A DNA stretch of 64,000 nucleotides, taken from the NCBI RefSeq assembly GCF_016862575.1, contig NZ_BONF01000001.1, positions 62,001 to 126,000 on the forward strand. The letters run 5' to 3'. The notes beneath the pieces were generated by a model. It saw nothing but the letters and a program-made list of their open reading frames with translations, did no database searches and was not told the DNA's origin. The first letter of the stretch is position 1; each line of letters begins with the position of its first letter. Made by a program: the position numbers and the translations under genes. Below are positions 8,029-19,672 of the stretch, piece after piece. This DNA is from Catellatospora bangladeshensis. Lineage in GTDB: Bacteria > Actinomycetota > Actinomycetes > Mycobacteriales > Micromonosporaceae.

Positions 8029-10656
8029 ATGACGAAGTACGTGTACGACTTCGCCGAGGGGAACAAGGACCTCAAGGACCTGCTCGGCGGAAAGGGCGCG
8101 AACCTCGCCGAGATGGTGCGTCTCGGGCTGCCGGTCCCGCCCGGCTTCACCATCACCACCGAGGCGTGCCGGGAGTACCTGGCCGCCGGCCGCCCGCCGG
8201 ACGAGCTCGCCGCGCAGGTCGACGCGCATCTCGCCGCGCTGGAGGCCACCATGGGCCGCCGCCTGGGGGAGCCGGCCGACCCGCTGCTGGTGTCGGTACG
8301 CTCCGGCGCGAAGTTCTCCATGCCCGGCATGATGGAGACGGTGCTCAACGTCGGGCTGACCGACGCCAGCGTGCACGGGCTGGCCGCGCGCAGCGGCAAC
8401 GAGCGCTTCGCCTGGGACTCGTACCGCCGCCTGATCCAGATGTTCGGCAAGACCGTCTGCGACGTGCCGGGCGAGGCGTTCGAGCACGCCATGGACCGGG
8501 TCAAGGGCGAGCGCGCCGACGTGGACCTCACCACCGAGGAGCTGCGCGGCCTGGTCGGCGAGTTCAAGGCCATCTTCGCCGAGCACACCGGGCGCGACTT
8601 CCCGCAGGACCCGCGCGAGCAGATGGACCTGGCGACCAACGCCGTCTTCGACTCCTGGAACGCCGAGCGCGCCGTGCTCTACCGCCGCCAGGAGCGCATC
8701 CCGGCCGACCTGGGCACCGCGGTGAACATCGTGGCGATGGTCTTCGGCAACCTCGGCCCCGACTCGGGCACCGGCGTGGCCTTCACCCGCGACCCGGCCA
8801 CCGGCGCGCGCGGCGTGTACGGCGACTACCTGGCCAACGCCCAGGGCGAGGACGTGGTGGCCGGCATCCGCAACACGGTGCCGCTGCAGGAGCTGGAGCA
8901 GCTCGACCCGAAGTCGTTCGCCGAGCTGATGGCCATCATGGCCACGCTGGAGGGCCACTACCGCGACCTGTGCGACATCGAGTTCACCATCGAGGCCGGG
9001 CGGCTGTGGATGCTGCAGACGCGGGTGGGCAAGCGCACCGCGGCGGCGGCGTTCATCATCGCCTCGCAGCTCGTCGACGAGGGCATGATCGACCTGGACG
9101 AGGCGCTGCGCCGGCAGAGCGGCGCCCGGCTGGCCCAGCTGATGTTCCCCACTTTCGACGACAAGGACGTGGGCGAGCCGCTGGCCAAGGGCATCGCCGC
9201 CTCGCCCGGCGCGGCCGTGGGGCGGGCCGTGTTCGACAGCGCCCGCGCGGTGGAGGAGGCGGCGAAGGGGGAGAAGGTCATCCTGGTCCGCCGGGAGACC
9301 AACCCCGACGACCTGCCCGGCATGATCGCCGCGCAGGGCATCCTGACCAGCCGGGGCGGCAAGACCTCGCACGCCGCCGTGGTCGCCCGGGGCATGGGCA
9401 AGACCTGCGTCTGCGGCGCCGACGCGCTGGAGGTGGACACCGCCGGCAAGCAGGTCACCGTCAACGGGACCACCGTGCGCGAGGGCGACCTGATCTCGAT
9501 CGACGGCACCTCGGGCGCGATCTTCCTCGGCGAGGTGCCGGTGCAGCCCAGCCCGGTGGTGCGCTACTTCGACGGCGACCTGGCCCCCGACGCCGACCCG
9601 CTGGTCGCGGCGGTGCACCGGCTGCTCACCCGGGCCGACGAGCGGCGCCGGCTGGGCGTACGCACCAATGCCGACACCGGGGAGGACGCCGCCCGCGCCC
9701 GGCGCTTCGGCGCGCAGGGCATCGGGCTGTGCCGCACGGAGCACATGTTCCTCGGCGAGCGCCGCGCGATGGTGGAGCGGCTGATCCTCGCCGACGGGCC
9801 GGACGAGCAGCAGCACGCGCTCGACGCGCTGCTGCCGCTGCAGCGCGACGACTTCGCCGAGATCTTCCGGGCCATGGACGGGCTGCCGGTGACCATCCGG
9901 CTGATCGACCCGCCGCTGCACGAGTTCCTCCCGCCGCTGGAGGAGCTGGCCGTCGCGGTGGCCACTGCCGAGACGCCCGACCCGCATCAGGAGGCGCTGC
10001 TCGCGGCGGTGCGCCGGATGCACGAGCAGAACCCGATGCTGGGGCTGCGCGGCGTACGCCTCGGCCTGGTCATCCCCGGCCTGTTCGGGATGCAGGTGCG
10101 GGCCATCGCGCAGGCGGCGGCGAAGGTCCGCGGCGAGGGCGGCGACCCGCGTCCGGAGATCATGGTGCCGCTGGTCGGCGCGGTGCAGGAGCTGGAGGCG
10201 GTACGCGCCGACGCCGAGCGCATCCTCGCCGAGGAGGGCACGGCGGGCACCCCGATCGGCACGATGATCGAGGTGCCGCGCGCCGCGCTGACCGCCGGGC
10301 AGATCGCCGAGGCGGCCGACTTCTTCTCCTTCGGCACCAACGACCTGACCCAGATGGGCTGGGGCTTCTCCCGCGACGACGTGGAGGGCTCGTTCTTCAG
10401 CCGCTACCTGGAGCTGGGCGTGTTCGGGGTGTCGCCGTTCGAGACGCTGGACCGCGACGGCATCGGGCGGCTGGTGCGCATCGCCGTGCAGGAGGGGCGG
10501 CAGGCGCGGCCCGACCTGAAGATCGGGGTGTGCGGCGAGCACGGCGGCGACCCGGAGTCGGTGCGCTTCTTCGACGAGGCCGGGCTGGACTACGTGTCGT
10601 GCTCGCCGTTCCGGGTGCCCGTGGCGCGGCTGGAGGCCGGTCGCGCGGCGCTGTGA
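8029..10656 (+). CDS. ppdK: Pyruvate, phosphate dikinase
   Basis: 875 residues, full length for the family. It interconverts ATP + pyruvate + Pi with AMP + PEP + PPi through a phosphohistidine. Domains: N-terminal ATP-grasp (about 1-340, GGKGANLAEM near the start), swivelling phosphohistidine domain with TSRGGKTSHAAVVARGMG, catalytic His448, and a C-terminal PEP-utilising TIM barrel with RTEHMF, SFGTNDLTQM and the acid/base Cys835 in GVCGEHGGDPESV. The usual GGMTSHAAVV reads GGKTSHAAVV here, a variant seen in other actinomycetes as far as I recall. The ATG at 8029 follows GAGGAG at about 12 bases. Likely acts in gluconeogenesis or pyruvate/PEP balance. Confidence 0.96.
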   Translation: MTKYVYDFAEGNKDLKDLLGGKGANLAEMVRLGLPVPPGFTITTEACREYLAAGRPPDELAAQVDAHLAALEATMGRRLGEPADPLLVSVRSGAKFSMPGMMETVLNVGLTDASVHGLAARSGNERFAWDSYRRLIQMFGKTVCDVPGEAFEHAMDRVKGERADVDLTTEELRGLVGEFKAIFAEHTGRDFPQDPREQMDLATNAVFDSWNAERAVLYRRQERIPADLGTAVNIVAMVFGNLGPDSGTGVAFTRDPATGARGVYGDYLANAQGEDVVAGIRNTVPLQELEQLDPKSFAELMAIMATLEGHYRDLCDIEFTIEAGRLWMLQTRVGKRTAAAAFIIASQLVDEGMIDLDEALRRQSGARLAQLMFPTFDDKDVGEPLAKGIAASPGAAVGRAVFDSARAVEEAAKGEKVILVRRETNPDDLPGMIAAQGILTSRGGKTSHAAVVARGMGKTCVCGADALEVDTAGKQVTVNGTTVREGDLISIDGTSGAIFLGEVPVQPSPVVRYFDGDLAPDADPLVAAVHRLLTRADERRRLGVRTNADTGEDAARARRFGAQGIGLCRTEHMFLGERRAMVERLILADGPDEQQHALDALLPLQRDDFAEIFRAMDGLPVTIRLIDPPLHEFLPPLEELAVAVATAETPDPHQEALLAAVRRMHEQNPMLGLRGVRLGLVIPGLFGMQVRAIAQAAAKVRGEGGDPRPEIMVPLVGAVQELEAVRADAERILAEEGTAGTPIGTMIEVPRAALTAGQIAEAADFFSFGTNDLTQMGWGFSRDDVEGSFFSRYLELGVFGVSPFETLDRDGIGRLVRIAVQEGRQARPDLKIGVCGEHGGDPESVRFFDEAGLDYVSCSPFRVPVARLEAGRAAL

Positions 10657-10666
10657 CCTGCGAGAG

Positions 10667-10715
10667 GTTAAGAAGGGCACCTTCTTATACGCATAGCGTT
10701 AAGAAGGTGCCCTTC
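10667..10715. repeat. GTTAAGAAGGGCACC-type dispersed palindrome / terminator
   Basis: GAAGGGCACCTTCTTA (10672-10687) pairs perfectly with TAAGAAGGTGCCCTTC (10700-10715), a 16-bp stem with a 12-base loop, starting 11 bases after the ppdK stop. The GTTAAGAAGG unit is also directly repeated at 10667 and 10698. From memory, very similar palindromes occur in many copies between genes of Micromonospora and Salinispora genomes; here it would also end ppdK transcription. Confidence 0.8.
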
Positions 10716-10804
10716 CTTTCTTCGGGTGGGGTTTGCGGGTGGTGGCAGGAGGGAATCGGGGGGCGTACGCTTTCGGCACTCTGTCCACACCGGAGGAGGC
10801 GGCG

Positions 10805-11155
10805 ATGGGGCTGCGCTGGCAAGGCACCGCGGTGGACGCCGGAGACCCGGCGCGGCTGGCTCGGTGGTGGGCGGAGGTGCTGCACTTCCAGATTCTGGAG
10901 GAGCGGCCTGACGCGGTGTCGATCGCGCCGGACCAGGGTGAGTATCCCGGGATGATGTTCGTGCGGGCGCCCGACGCGAAGGTGGGCCGTAACCGGCTGC
11001 CGCTGGAGCTGGACAGCGACGACCTGGTCAGCGACATCGAGCGCCTGATGGACATGGGCGCGCGGCACGTGCCCGCGCAGCCGGCGGGCGCGGGGTGGAC
11101 GCTGCTGGCCGATCCGGAGGGCAACGAGTTCCGGCTGTTCCCGCCGCGCCGCTGA
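10805..11155 (+). CDS. Small VOC (glyoxalase-like) protein
   Basis: 116 residues from the ATG at 10805, preceded by GGAGGAGG. The frame extends 24 codons upstream but that part has no ribosome site. A single Glyoxalase_6-like beta-alpha-beta-beta-beta unit pair: an opening WQGTAVDAGDPARLARWW, a central RLPLELDSDD strand and an ending LLADPEGNEFRLF that matches the family's terminal metal-ligand strand. Members bind or modify small molecules, or confer drug resistance; no specific function can be assigned. Monocistronic. Confidence 0.8.
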   Translation: MGLRWQGTAVDAGDPARLARWWAEVLHFQILEERPDAVSIAPDQGEYPGMMFVRAPDAKVGRNRLPLELDSDDLVSDIERLMDMGARHVPAQPAGAGWTLLADPEGNEFRLFPPRR

Positions 11156-11212
11156 GCGCCGCCGAAACTTTCACCGTGCTGTTCGATCACCACGGTTCGG
11201 TGCCCGTGAATA

Positions 11213-11226
11213 TGGGAGCGTTTCCA
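11213..11226. promoter_or_regulatory. CebR-like operator box 1 upstream of cellulase
   Basis: TGGGAGCGTTTCCA differs at two places from the CebR consensus TGGGAGCGCTCCCA known from Streptomyces cellulose/cellobiose regulons. It lies 223 bases before the GH9 start. Confidence 0.65.
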
Positions 11227-11229
11227 TAG

Positions 11230-14292
<3,063 letters not shown>

Positions 14293-14301
14293 CGCCCACG
14301 G

Positions 14302-14336
14302 CCCGCGCCGCCGCCAGGGGGTGGCGGCGGCGCGGG
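14302..14336 (+). terminator. Hairpin terminator after GH9 cellulase
   Basis: 15-bp perfect G/C stem (CCCGCGCCGCCGCCA and inverse) with a 5-base G loop, starting 10 bases past the stop codon. Confidence 0.75.
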
Positions 14337-14366
14337 CGGCGCGGTCCGAGCCCAAGCGGACCGACA

Positions 14367-14395
14367 GGGGGTACGCGGGTGCGGCGCGTACCCCC
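14367..14395. terminator. Second hairpin between convergent genes
   Basis: GGGGGTACGCG pairs with CGCGTACCCCC around a 7-base loop and is followed by TTT on the plus strand. It can serve the cellulase gene and, from the other side, the DUF1996 gene. Confidence 0.65.
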
Positions 14396-14453
14396 TTTCA
14401 CCCACCCCGTCGGGCGAGGGGTGGGGTGGGGCGGACGCCGCTGCGAAGCGGGG

Positions 14454-15590
14454 TCAGCAGCGGCGGCCGCGGTTGATGCAGTCGGTGGCGAAGGTGATCA
14501 GCTGGGCGGGCATCACGTTGGCGAAGTCGGCGTGGTCGGTGAGCGGGTTGTGGTTCTGCTCCGGGAACGTGTCCAGCGCGAACGAGCGCCCGCGCGGCAC
14601 GGTGTAGGTGAGCGTCATCCGTAGCTGCGCGATCGGCTTGGTGCCCTCCGAGCAGCGGCCGTCCGCCGCCGGGAAGATCACGTGGGCGCGGTGGTTGGCG
14701 CTGTCCGTGTTGACGCCGTCCCAGCAGCTCGGGAAGTCCAGGATGCGCTGCACCTGGCTGCCGCGCGGGCAGAGCGGGTACTTGGTGGTGCGCCGGTTGG
14801 TGAAGCCGGTGCACGTCCACTGCGCCCTGGCGTTGGCCGGGCCGTTCGTCACCGCCTTGGCATCCCCCATGATCAGCCGCAGGAAGCGCGGCATCTCGGC
14901 GACCTTGGCGAAGCGGTTGCCCCGGAACTCCAGGCGCACCGACGCCGGGGTCAGGATGCGGCCGACGTTGCCGTCCTTGCCGCCGCCGTCGGCCTCCGCG
15001 TCGCCGCCCACGGTGCCGCGCACCCGCAGCACCGGCCAGTAGTACGTGGAGCGGTCGTCCCGGCGGCAGGTGGTGCCCGCCGCGGCCAGGCTCTCGTTGG
15101 TCGAGTTGCCGTCGGCGGACAGGTTGCCCACGTAGTCGTGGGTGTGGTGGGCGCCGTTGAAGACTCCCGGCGCGACGATGAAGTTGTCGGGGTTGCGGTG
15201 GTTGTTGACGTTGCGGCCGCAGAGCGAGATGAACGTGCCCACCGAGCCCTCCGCGGTGGCGCGCCGGTTCTGCACGTTCGGCGCGACCGAGCGGATGTCG
15301 ACGTAGTCCGCCGCGGCCGGGTCACCGGTCGGGGCGTGGCAGCGGGCGGGCGGGCGCGAGCGGCGGCACTCGGCGTCCGGGCCCTGGTCGTTGGGGATGC
15401 GGGCGGCCGCGGCGAGCGCCTCCGGCACCGCCGCCGAGGGCTGCGCCGCCGGGTCGCCCGAGCCGGTCGCCGCCTGCGAGATGTGGGCGATGGTGGCCCA
15501 GACCGTCGCGGCCACCAGGACGATCACGGCCGCGAGCAGGCGCCGGCGGGGCTCCCAGCGATGCCGGGGGATGTGTGTGCGGGGTGCCAT
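14454..15590 (-). CDS. Secreted DUF1996 protein
   Basis: 378 residues from the ATG at 15590; the open frame further upstream overlaps the next gene and has no start signal. The N-terminus holds a basic stretch and one hydrophobic helix (about 18-38), a signal peptide or anchor. The body is a DUF1996 domain: early FISLCGRNVNNHRNPDNF, HHTHDYVGN, STYYWPVLRVRG, then FPSCWDGVNTDSANHRAHV and a final LDTFPEQNHNPLTDHADF. His- and Asp-rich motifs (HHTHD, NHRAHV) and paired Cys suggest a secreted, perhaps metal-binding, protein; the family's function is unknown to me. Follows the DUF4142 gene by 26 bases, probably one transcript. Confidence 0.8.
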   Translation of the reverse strand: MAPRTHIPRHRWEPRRRLLAAVIVLVAATVWATIAHISQAATGSGDPAAQPSAAVPEALAAAARIPNDQGPDAECRRSRPPARCHAPTGDPAAADYVDIRSVAPNVQNRRATAEGSVGTFISLCGRNVNNHRNPDNFIVAPGVFNGAHHTHDYVGNLSADGNSTNESLAAAGTTCRRDDRSTYYWPVLRVRGTVGGDAEADGGGKDGNVGRILTPASVRLEFRGNRFAKVAEMPRFLRLIMGDAKAVTNGPANARAQWTCTGFTNRRTTKYPLCPRGSQVQRILDFPSCWDGVNTDSANHRAHVIFPAADGRCSEGTKPIAQLRMTLTYTVPRGRSFALDTFPEQNHNPLTDHADFANVMPAQLITFATDCINRGRRC

Positions 15591-15616
15591 CGGAGGTTCC
15601 CTTCGGGGAGGACGGG

Positions 15617-16342
15617 TCAGCGCGGACGCCAGACCCGGGCGGCGGTGACCGTGCCGACGGCGAGCGCCGCGACCAGGACCAGCCAGATGAGGGGTTGGGG
15701 CGGGCCGCCGACCCGGTTGCGGGCGGCGGGGACCGGGGCCGCGGCCGGGGCCGGGGCGGTGGGCAGCGAGCCGTAGTCGACCAGGCCGCTGCTCTCCAGC
15801 AGGGTCATGTGCTTCATCACGACGGTCACGGCCTGCTGGGCGAACTCGCGGATCACCTGGTTGCGGGTGCCGGCCCGGACCCCGGCGACGACGCCGAAGA
15901 CCTTGCCGTGGGCGGCGCGCAGGCGGGCCACCCAGACCCGGTCGTACGCGTCGCCGCGCAGCGCGGAGAACTCGTCCAGCCAGCCCTGCTGCTCGGGGCT
16001 GGGTTTGTCGGGCAGGGCCACGCCGAGCTTGGCGGCGACCCGGCGCACCTCGACGTCGAGCTTGAGGTGGTCGGTCATCAGGTGGTGGCCGATGTCCTTG
16101 ATCCGCTGGTCGCCGGCCCGCTCCTGGGCCTGCTGGCCGGCGGGGGCCTCCCACAGGCCGGCCAGCCGGACCCGGACCAGCAGGTCCCGGTCGGCGGGGC
16201 CGAGCGGCCCGAACTCGTTGAGACTCCAGCCGGGGGGCAGGTCATCGGCCGCGGCGGCCGGTTGTGCCGCGGCGACCGGGCCGAGGGCGAGCAGCACGGC
16301 GGCGGCGAGCGCCGCGGCGCGGAAAAGGTGCCCGGTATTCAT
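15617..16342 (-). CDS. Exported DUF4142 protein with C-terminal membrane anchor
   Basis: 241 residues from the ATG at 16342. Signal peptide 1-32 (MNTGHLFRAAALAAAV to AAAAD), a helical DUF4142 domain (about 45-190) with family-like AGDQRIKDIGHHLMTDH and FSALRGDAYDRVWV segments, a Pro/Ala linker, and a C-terminal hydrophobic helix (PLIWLVLVAALAVGTV) with a short basic tail. It should face the outside, tethered at both the family-typical four-helix bundle and the anchor. DUF4142 resembles ferritin-like bundles, but no metal site is obvious here. Lies head to head with the redox operon at 16635 across 292 bases, which suggests shared control. Confidence 0.82.
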   Translation of the reverse strand: MNTGHLFRAAALAAAVLLALGPVAAAQPAAAADDLPPGWSLNEFGPLGPADRDLLVRVRLAGLWEAPAGQQAQERAGDQRIKDIGHHLMTDHLKLDVEVRRVAAKLGVALPDKPSPEQQGWLDEFSALRGDAYDRVWVARLRAAHGKVFGVVAGVRAGTRNQVIREFAQQAVTVVMKHMTLLESSGLVDYGSLPTAPAPAAAPVPAARNRVGGPPQPLIWLVLVAALAVGTVTAARVWRPR

Positions 16343-16634
16343 CCGATGCCCTTCCGTGGTCGGTTGAATACACCATGCGCATGCCTTATGGCAGCGACGG
16401 AAGCCTATGCTCAGCCCGCGCTGAAGAGTCAATACCGGTAGGCAATGTTAAGTAGCTATTAGGGTCCGCATAGGACCCACCTAAAAAAGTGTGCCCAGTT
16501 CGCAGGTGGCGTCCGCAATGTGAGTCGGTGTATTGACTTTGCCTCTTAAATTGCCGAAGGTTTCGACCGAAAGGGATTGCGGAGTCTATTCGCGATACCG
16601 GAGACGCCTATTCGAGAAGAGTAGCGGGGCGGTC
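16343..16634. promoter_or_regulatory. Divergent promoter region of DUF4142/DUF1996 and redox operon
   Basis: 292 bases, clearly richer in A/T than the flanking genes (for example around 16430-16560). It contains a short hairpin GGGTCC-GCATA-GGACCC (16462-16478). It must hold promoters for both directions; I cannot fix their -35/-10 boxes with confidence. Confidence 0.5.
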
Positions 16635-17588
16635 ATGGAGAGTGTGCACGTCATTGCCGCGACAGTGGGATTCACCTCGTTCGGCCTGCTCTGGCTGTCG
16701 GTGCTGGGCGGCGTGGCCCTGCGCAACGGCTGGGGCCTGACCCGGCTGCGCCAGCCCGTGGCGTACGCCCTGCACCAGGGCGTCGCGCTGACCGGGCTGA
16801 CCCTCGGGCTGGTGCACGGCCTGGCCCAGCTCGCCGTGCCGAACGGCACCATCGCCGTGGTCGAGGTGATCATCCCGTTCGTGGACGCGCACGACCCGAT
16901 CGGCACCGGCGCCGGCGTGCTCGGCCTGGAGCTGGTGCTCGCCGCCGCGATCTCGATCGTCATCCAGCGCCGGCTCGGCTTCAGCCGCTGGCGGGCGGTG
17001 CACACGGCGACCTACGCCGGGTTCTTCCTGATCTCGGCGCACGTGCTGGTGTCCGGCTCGGACATCGGGCCGTGGTGGGTCTGGGGCACCGTCTACACGC
17101 TCTGGCTGGGCACCGTGGCGCTGTGGTTCACCACGCTGCCGAAGCGGTCCCTGCGCGCCGAAGGGCCGACGCTCGTCGCGACCGGCCCGGCGCAGATCAA
17201 CGGCAACCTGCGCGTCGACGTCGACCCGGTGCGGTGTGCCCGGTTCGGCTTCTGCGAGCAGGAGGCCCCGGAGGTGTTCAGCCTGCAGGGCGACGGCCGC
17301 CTGGACTACACCGCCGCGCCGCCGGTGACCCGGCTGGACGACGTGATCCGCGCGATCGAGATCTGCCCGGCCCGCGCGATCAGCGTGCGCCACTCGTCGG
17401 CGGGCGGCCCGGCGCCGCGCACCCCCGCCCCCACCACGCCGCAGGTGGTGCGGCAGCGCACCCGTACCAACACCTTCGAACCCGCGACCGAACTGGACGA
17501 GTACCGCCAGGCGCGGGGCCGGCACAGCCGGGCCCAGCACCACGCGGCCGTCCACCGCGACGAGCTGACCGACGAGGAGCAGCAGTGA
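16635..17588 (+). CDS. Membrane ferric-reductase-like protein fused to a ferredoxin
   Basis: 317 residues from the ATG at 16635; the upstream in-frame extension reads through A/T-rich promoter DNA. Five or six hydrophobic helices (about 5-170) carry His residues in helix positions (HQGVALTG, LVHGLAQ, AVHTATYAG, ISAHVLV) as in heme-b ferric-reductase-like domains. A soluble domain follows (about 190-255) with VDPVRCARFGFCEQEAPEVF and EICPARAI: C-x5-C plus a C-P, the three-cysteine pattern of 3Fe-4S actinobacterial ferredoxins. A polar tail of about 55 residues ends it. The layout implies electron flow between cytoplasm and membrane heme. The next gene, a ferredoxin reductase, overlaps it (GTGA), a natural electron donor. 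Confidence 0.82.
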   Translation: MESVHVIAATVGFTSFGLLWLSVLGGVALRNGWGLTRLRQPVAYALHQGVALTGLTLGLVHGLAQLAVPNGTIAVVEVIIPFVDAHDPIGTGAGVLGLELVLAAAISIVIQRRLGFSRWRAVHTATYAGFFLISAHVLVSGSDIGPWWVWGTVYTLWLGTVALWFTTLPKRSLRAEGPTLVATGPAQINGNLRVDVDPVRCARFGFCEQEAPEVFSLQGDGRLDYTAAPPVTRLDDVIRAIEICPARAISVRHSSAGGPAPRTPAPTTPQVVRQRTRTNTFEPATELDEYRQARGRHSRAQHHAAVHRDELTDEEQQ

Positions 17589-18853
17589 GGCATCGTGCCG
17601 GTGACCTGGACCGGATCGTCATCGTGGGCGCCGGCCGCGCCGCCGTGGCCGCGGCGGAGGAGCTGCACCGCCTCGGCTTCACCGGTGCGATCACGATGCT
17701 GGGCGGCGAGGCGCACCCGCCGTACCACCGCCCGGCCTGCTCCAAGGGCCTGCTGACGGGGCGGCAGCGGCCCGCGGACGCGCACCTGTCGTTCTCGGCG
17801 CCCGTCCGCTGGCTGCCCGGCCGGACCGCGGAGGACCTCGACGTCACCCGCCAGATCGTGTACACGCAGACCGGCGAGGAGTTCGAGTACGACGGCCTGA
17901 TCGTGGCGACCGGCGCCAAGCCGGTGAGCCCTCCCGGCTGGCCGGTCGGCGAGCCCGGCCTGCACGTCCTGCACGACATCGAGGACGCGTTCGCCCTGGC
18001 CGGCGCCCTGCGCGAGGCGCGCCGGGTGGCCGTGGTGGGCGCCGGGTTCACCGGCTGCGAGGCCGCCTACGTGGTCAGCTCGCTGGCTCGCGAATGCGTG
18101 ATCGTCGACTCGAACCCGCAGGTCATGACGCGTGCCGTGGGAGCGGTCACGGGCGGGCTGGTGGCCGACTCGATGCGCCACGAGGGTGTGCGCATGCGGC
18201 TGGGCCGCCGGGTCCGCACGGTCAGCCGGAGCCGCCGCGGCTGGCGGCTCGATCTCGACGACGGCTCCCACGTCGACGCCGACGTGGTGATCTCGGCGCT
18301 GGGCGAGCGGCCCGACACGAGCTGGTTCACCGCGCGCCACGCCGACACCGGCGACGGCCTGCTCTGCGACGAGAGCCTGCGGGTGCTCGGCGTGAACCGC
18401 GTCGTCGCCGCCGGAGCCGTCGCCCGCTGGCCCAACCCCTGGTACGGCGACGCGCCCGGCCGCTGCGACCAGTGGATCGCGGCCCTGGAGCAGGGGCAGG
18501 CCGCCGCCCGGACGCTGCTGGCCGGGCAGCGGCCCGCCCCCGCCGCGCCGCTGCAACCGCGCTACTGGTCCGACCTGTTCGGACTGCGCATCCAGGTCTG
18601 CGGCCGGCTCGACGGCGCCGACGACGTCGAGGTCACCGAGCTGCGCCCCGGGCGCCGCGACATCGCGCGCGGCGGGATGGTCGCCGTCCACCTGCGCGAC
18701 GGGGTGGCCCGCGGCGTCGTGGCCGTCAACGCGCCGCGGCAGTTCACCACGCTCGCGCGGGAGATGCGCGCGGCGGGTCCCGTGGCCCGGCCGCGAGTGT
18801 CGCTGCCCGCGGCGCAGACCTCACATCAGCGCCGGCTGAGCCTGGTCGGCTGA
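17585..18853 (+). CDS. FAD-dependent ferredoxin/NAD(P)H oxidoreductase
   Basis: 422 residues from the GTG at 17585, which overlaps the stop of the ferredoxin fusion by four bases. Two Rossmann motifs are visible: IVIVGAGRAAVAAAEELH (FAD, about 11-28) and RVAVVGAGFTGCEAAYV (NAD(P)H, about 145). LIVATGAKP marks the family's central strand. The CxxxxC disulfide of glutathione-reductase types is absent, and the length and YHRPACSKGLL segment match rubredoxin/ferredoxin reductases (putidaredoxin reductase type). It should pass electrons from NAD(P)H to the ferredoxin domain encoded just upstream. Confidence 0.9.
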   Translation: MRHRAGDLDRIVIVGAGRAAVAAAEELHRLGFTGAITMLGGEAHPPYHRPACSKGLLTGRQRPADAHLSFSAPVRWLPGRTAEDLDVTRQIVYTQTGEEFEYDGLIVATGAKPVSPPGWPVGEPGLHVLHDIEDAFALAGALREARRVAVVGAGFTGCEAAYVVSSLARECVIVDSNPQVMTRAVGAVTGGLVADSMRHEGVRMRLGRRVRTVSRSRRGWRLDLDDGSHVDADVVISALGERPDTSWFTARHADTGDGLLCDESLRVLGVNRVVAAGAVARWPNPWYGDAPGRCDQWIAALEQGQAAARTLLAGQRPAPAAPLQPRYWSDLFGLRIQVCGRLDGADDVEVTELRPGRRDIARGGMVAVHLRDGVARGVVAVNAPRQFTTLAREMRAAGPVARPRVSLPAAQTSHQRRLSLVG

Positions 18854-18907
18854 TCCGAACCCCGCCCCGGCGGCCACCCGGCCGCTCGACCCGAGGAGGA
18901 AAGCTCG

Positions 18908-19570
18908 ATGCACCGAAGGGTTAGCACCGCGCTCGCGGTGACGCTGCTGTCGGCGTCGCTGGCCGGGCTCACCGCTTGCCAGGGCCAGCTGCGAGAGGGC
19001 GCGGCCCCGCCCGCGACGCCCGCGCCGATCCAGCTCAAGCCCGGGGAAGACGCCGCGGCCGAGCTGGTCGCGGCGGTCGGCACGCCGACCGGGCAGCTGC
19101 GCGCGAAGAAGATCGCCAAGATGGGCTCCGTCGTCACCGACGGCGAGGGCTGGGTGCTCTACCGGTTCGACAAGGACAGCGCCGACCCGCCGGAGTCGCG
19201 CTGCTCGGGCGACTGCGCGGCGGTCTGGCCGCCGGTGCTGGTCGACGAGAACCTGGAGCTGACCGGCCTGAACGCCGACCTCGTCGGCACGGTCGAGCGG
19301 GAGGACGGCTCGACCCAGGTCACCCTGGCCGGCTGGCCGCTCTACCGCTACGTCGGCGACCTCAAGCCCGGCCAGTGGAAAGGCCAGGGCGTCGGCGGGG
19401 TCTGGTTCGTGGTGGCCCCGGACGGCAAGAAGAACCTGAGTTGCCTGCCCAAGGGCACCCCCAAGGCGGTGCCGCCGCCGTCGGCCGCGCCCGAAACGTC
19501 GCCCGAGCCCGGCGCGTCGCCCGCCGCTGACGCCTCGCCCTCACCCGAGCCCGGCGGGTACACCTACTGA
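18908..19570 (+). CDS. COG4315-type surface lipoprotein (secreted repeat)
   Basis: 220 residues with signal peptide and lipobox LTAC (Cys24). The domain (about 60-180) has two copies of the Lipoprotein_15 secreted repeat: GSVVTDGEGWVLYRFDKDS followed by RCSGDCAAVWPP, and a second LAGWPLYRYVGD with QGVGGVWFVVAPDGK. A Pro/Ser/Glu-rich tail of about 45 residues ends it. Its function is unknown; members are common actinobacterial surface proteins and one reading of the context is that it receives electrons from the membrane ferredoxin fusion. RBS GAGGAGGAAA precedes the ATG. Third gene of the operon, 54 bases after the reductase. Confidence 0.85.
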   Translation: MHRRVSTALAVTLLSASLAGLTACQGQLREGAAPPATPAPIQLKPGEDAAAELVAAVGTPTGQLRAKKIAKMGSVVTDGEGWVLYRFDKDSADPPESRCSGDCAAVWPPVLVDENLELTGLNADLVGTVEREDGSTQVTLAGWPLYRYVGDLKPGQWKGQGVGGVWFVVAPDGKKNLSCLPKGTPKAVPPPSAAPETSPEPGASPAADASPSPEPGGYTY

Positions 19571-19575
19571 CGAGA

Positions 19576-19615
19576 CCGCAACTTCTGGGATGCGGAGGCA
19601 ACCCAGAAGTTGCGG
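19576..19615. terminator. Bidirectional hairpin terminator
   Basis: CCGCAACTTCTGGG pairs perfectly with CCCAGAAGTTGCGG (14 bp, 12-base loop), five bases after the lipoprotein stop and 57 bases before the convergent GH16 stop. Confidence 0.8.
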
Positions 19616-19672
19616 GCCCTGCGGCATGACCTGCCGCGGGCGGCCGAGCCACCCGCCCGCGGCACCGCGCGG

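Noticed and set aside
7966-10680. Long minus-strand frame opposite ppdK
   Set aside because: ppdK is unmistakable by its motifs; the reverse frame is low-complexity.
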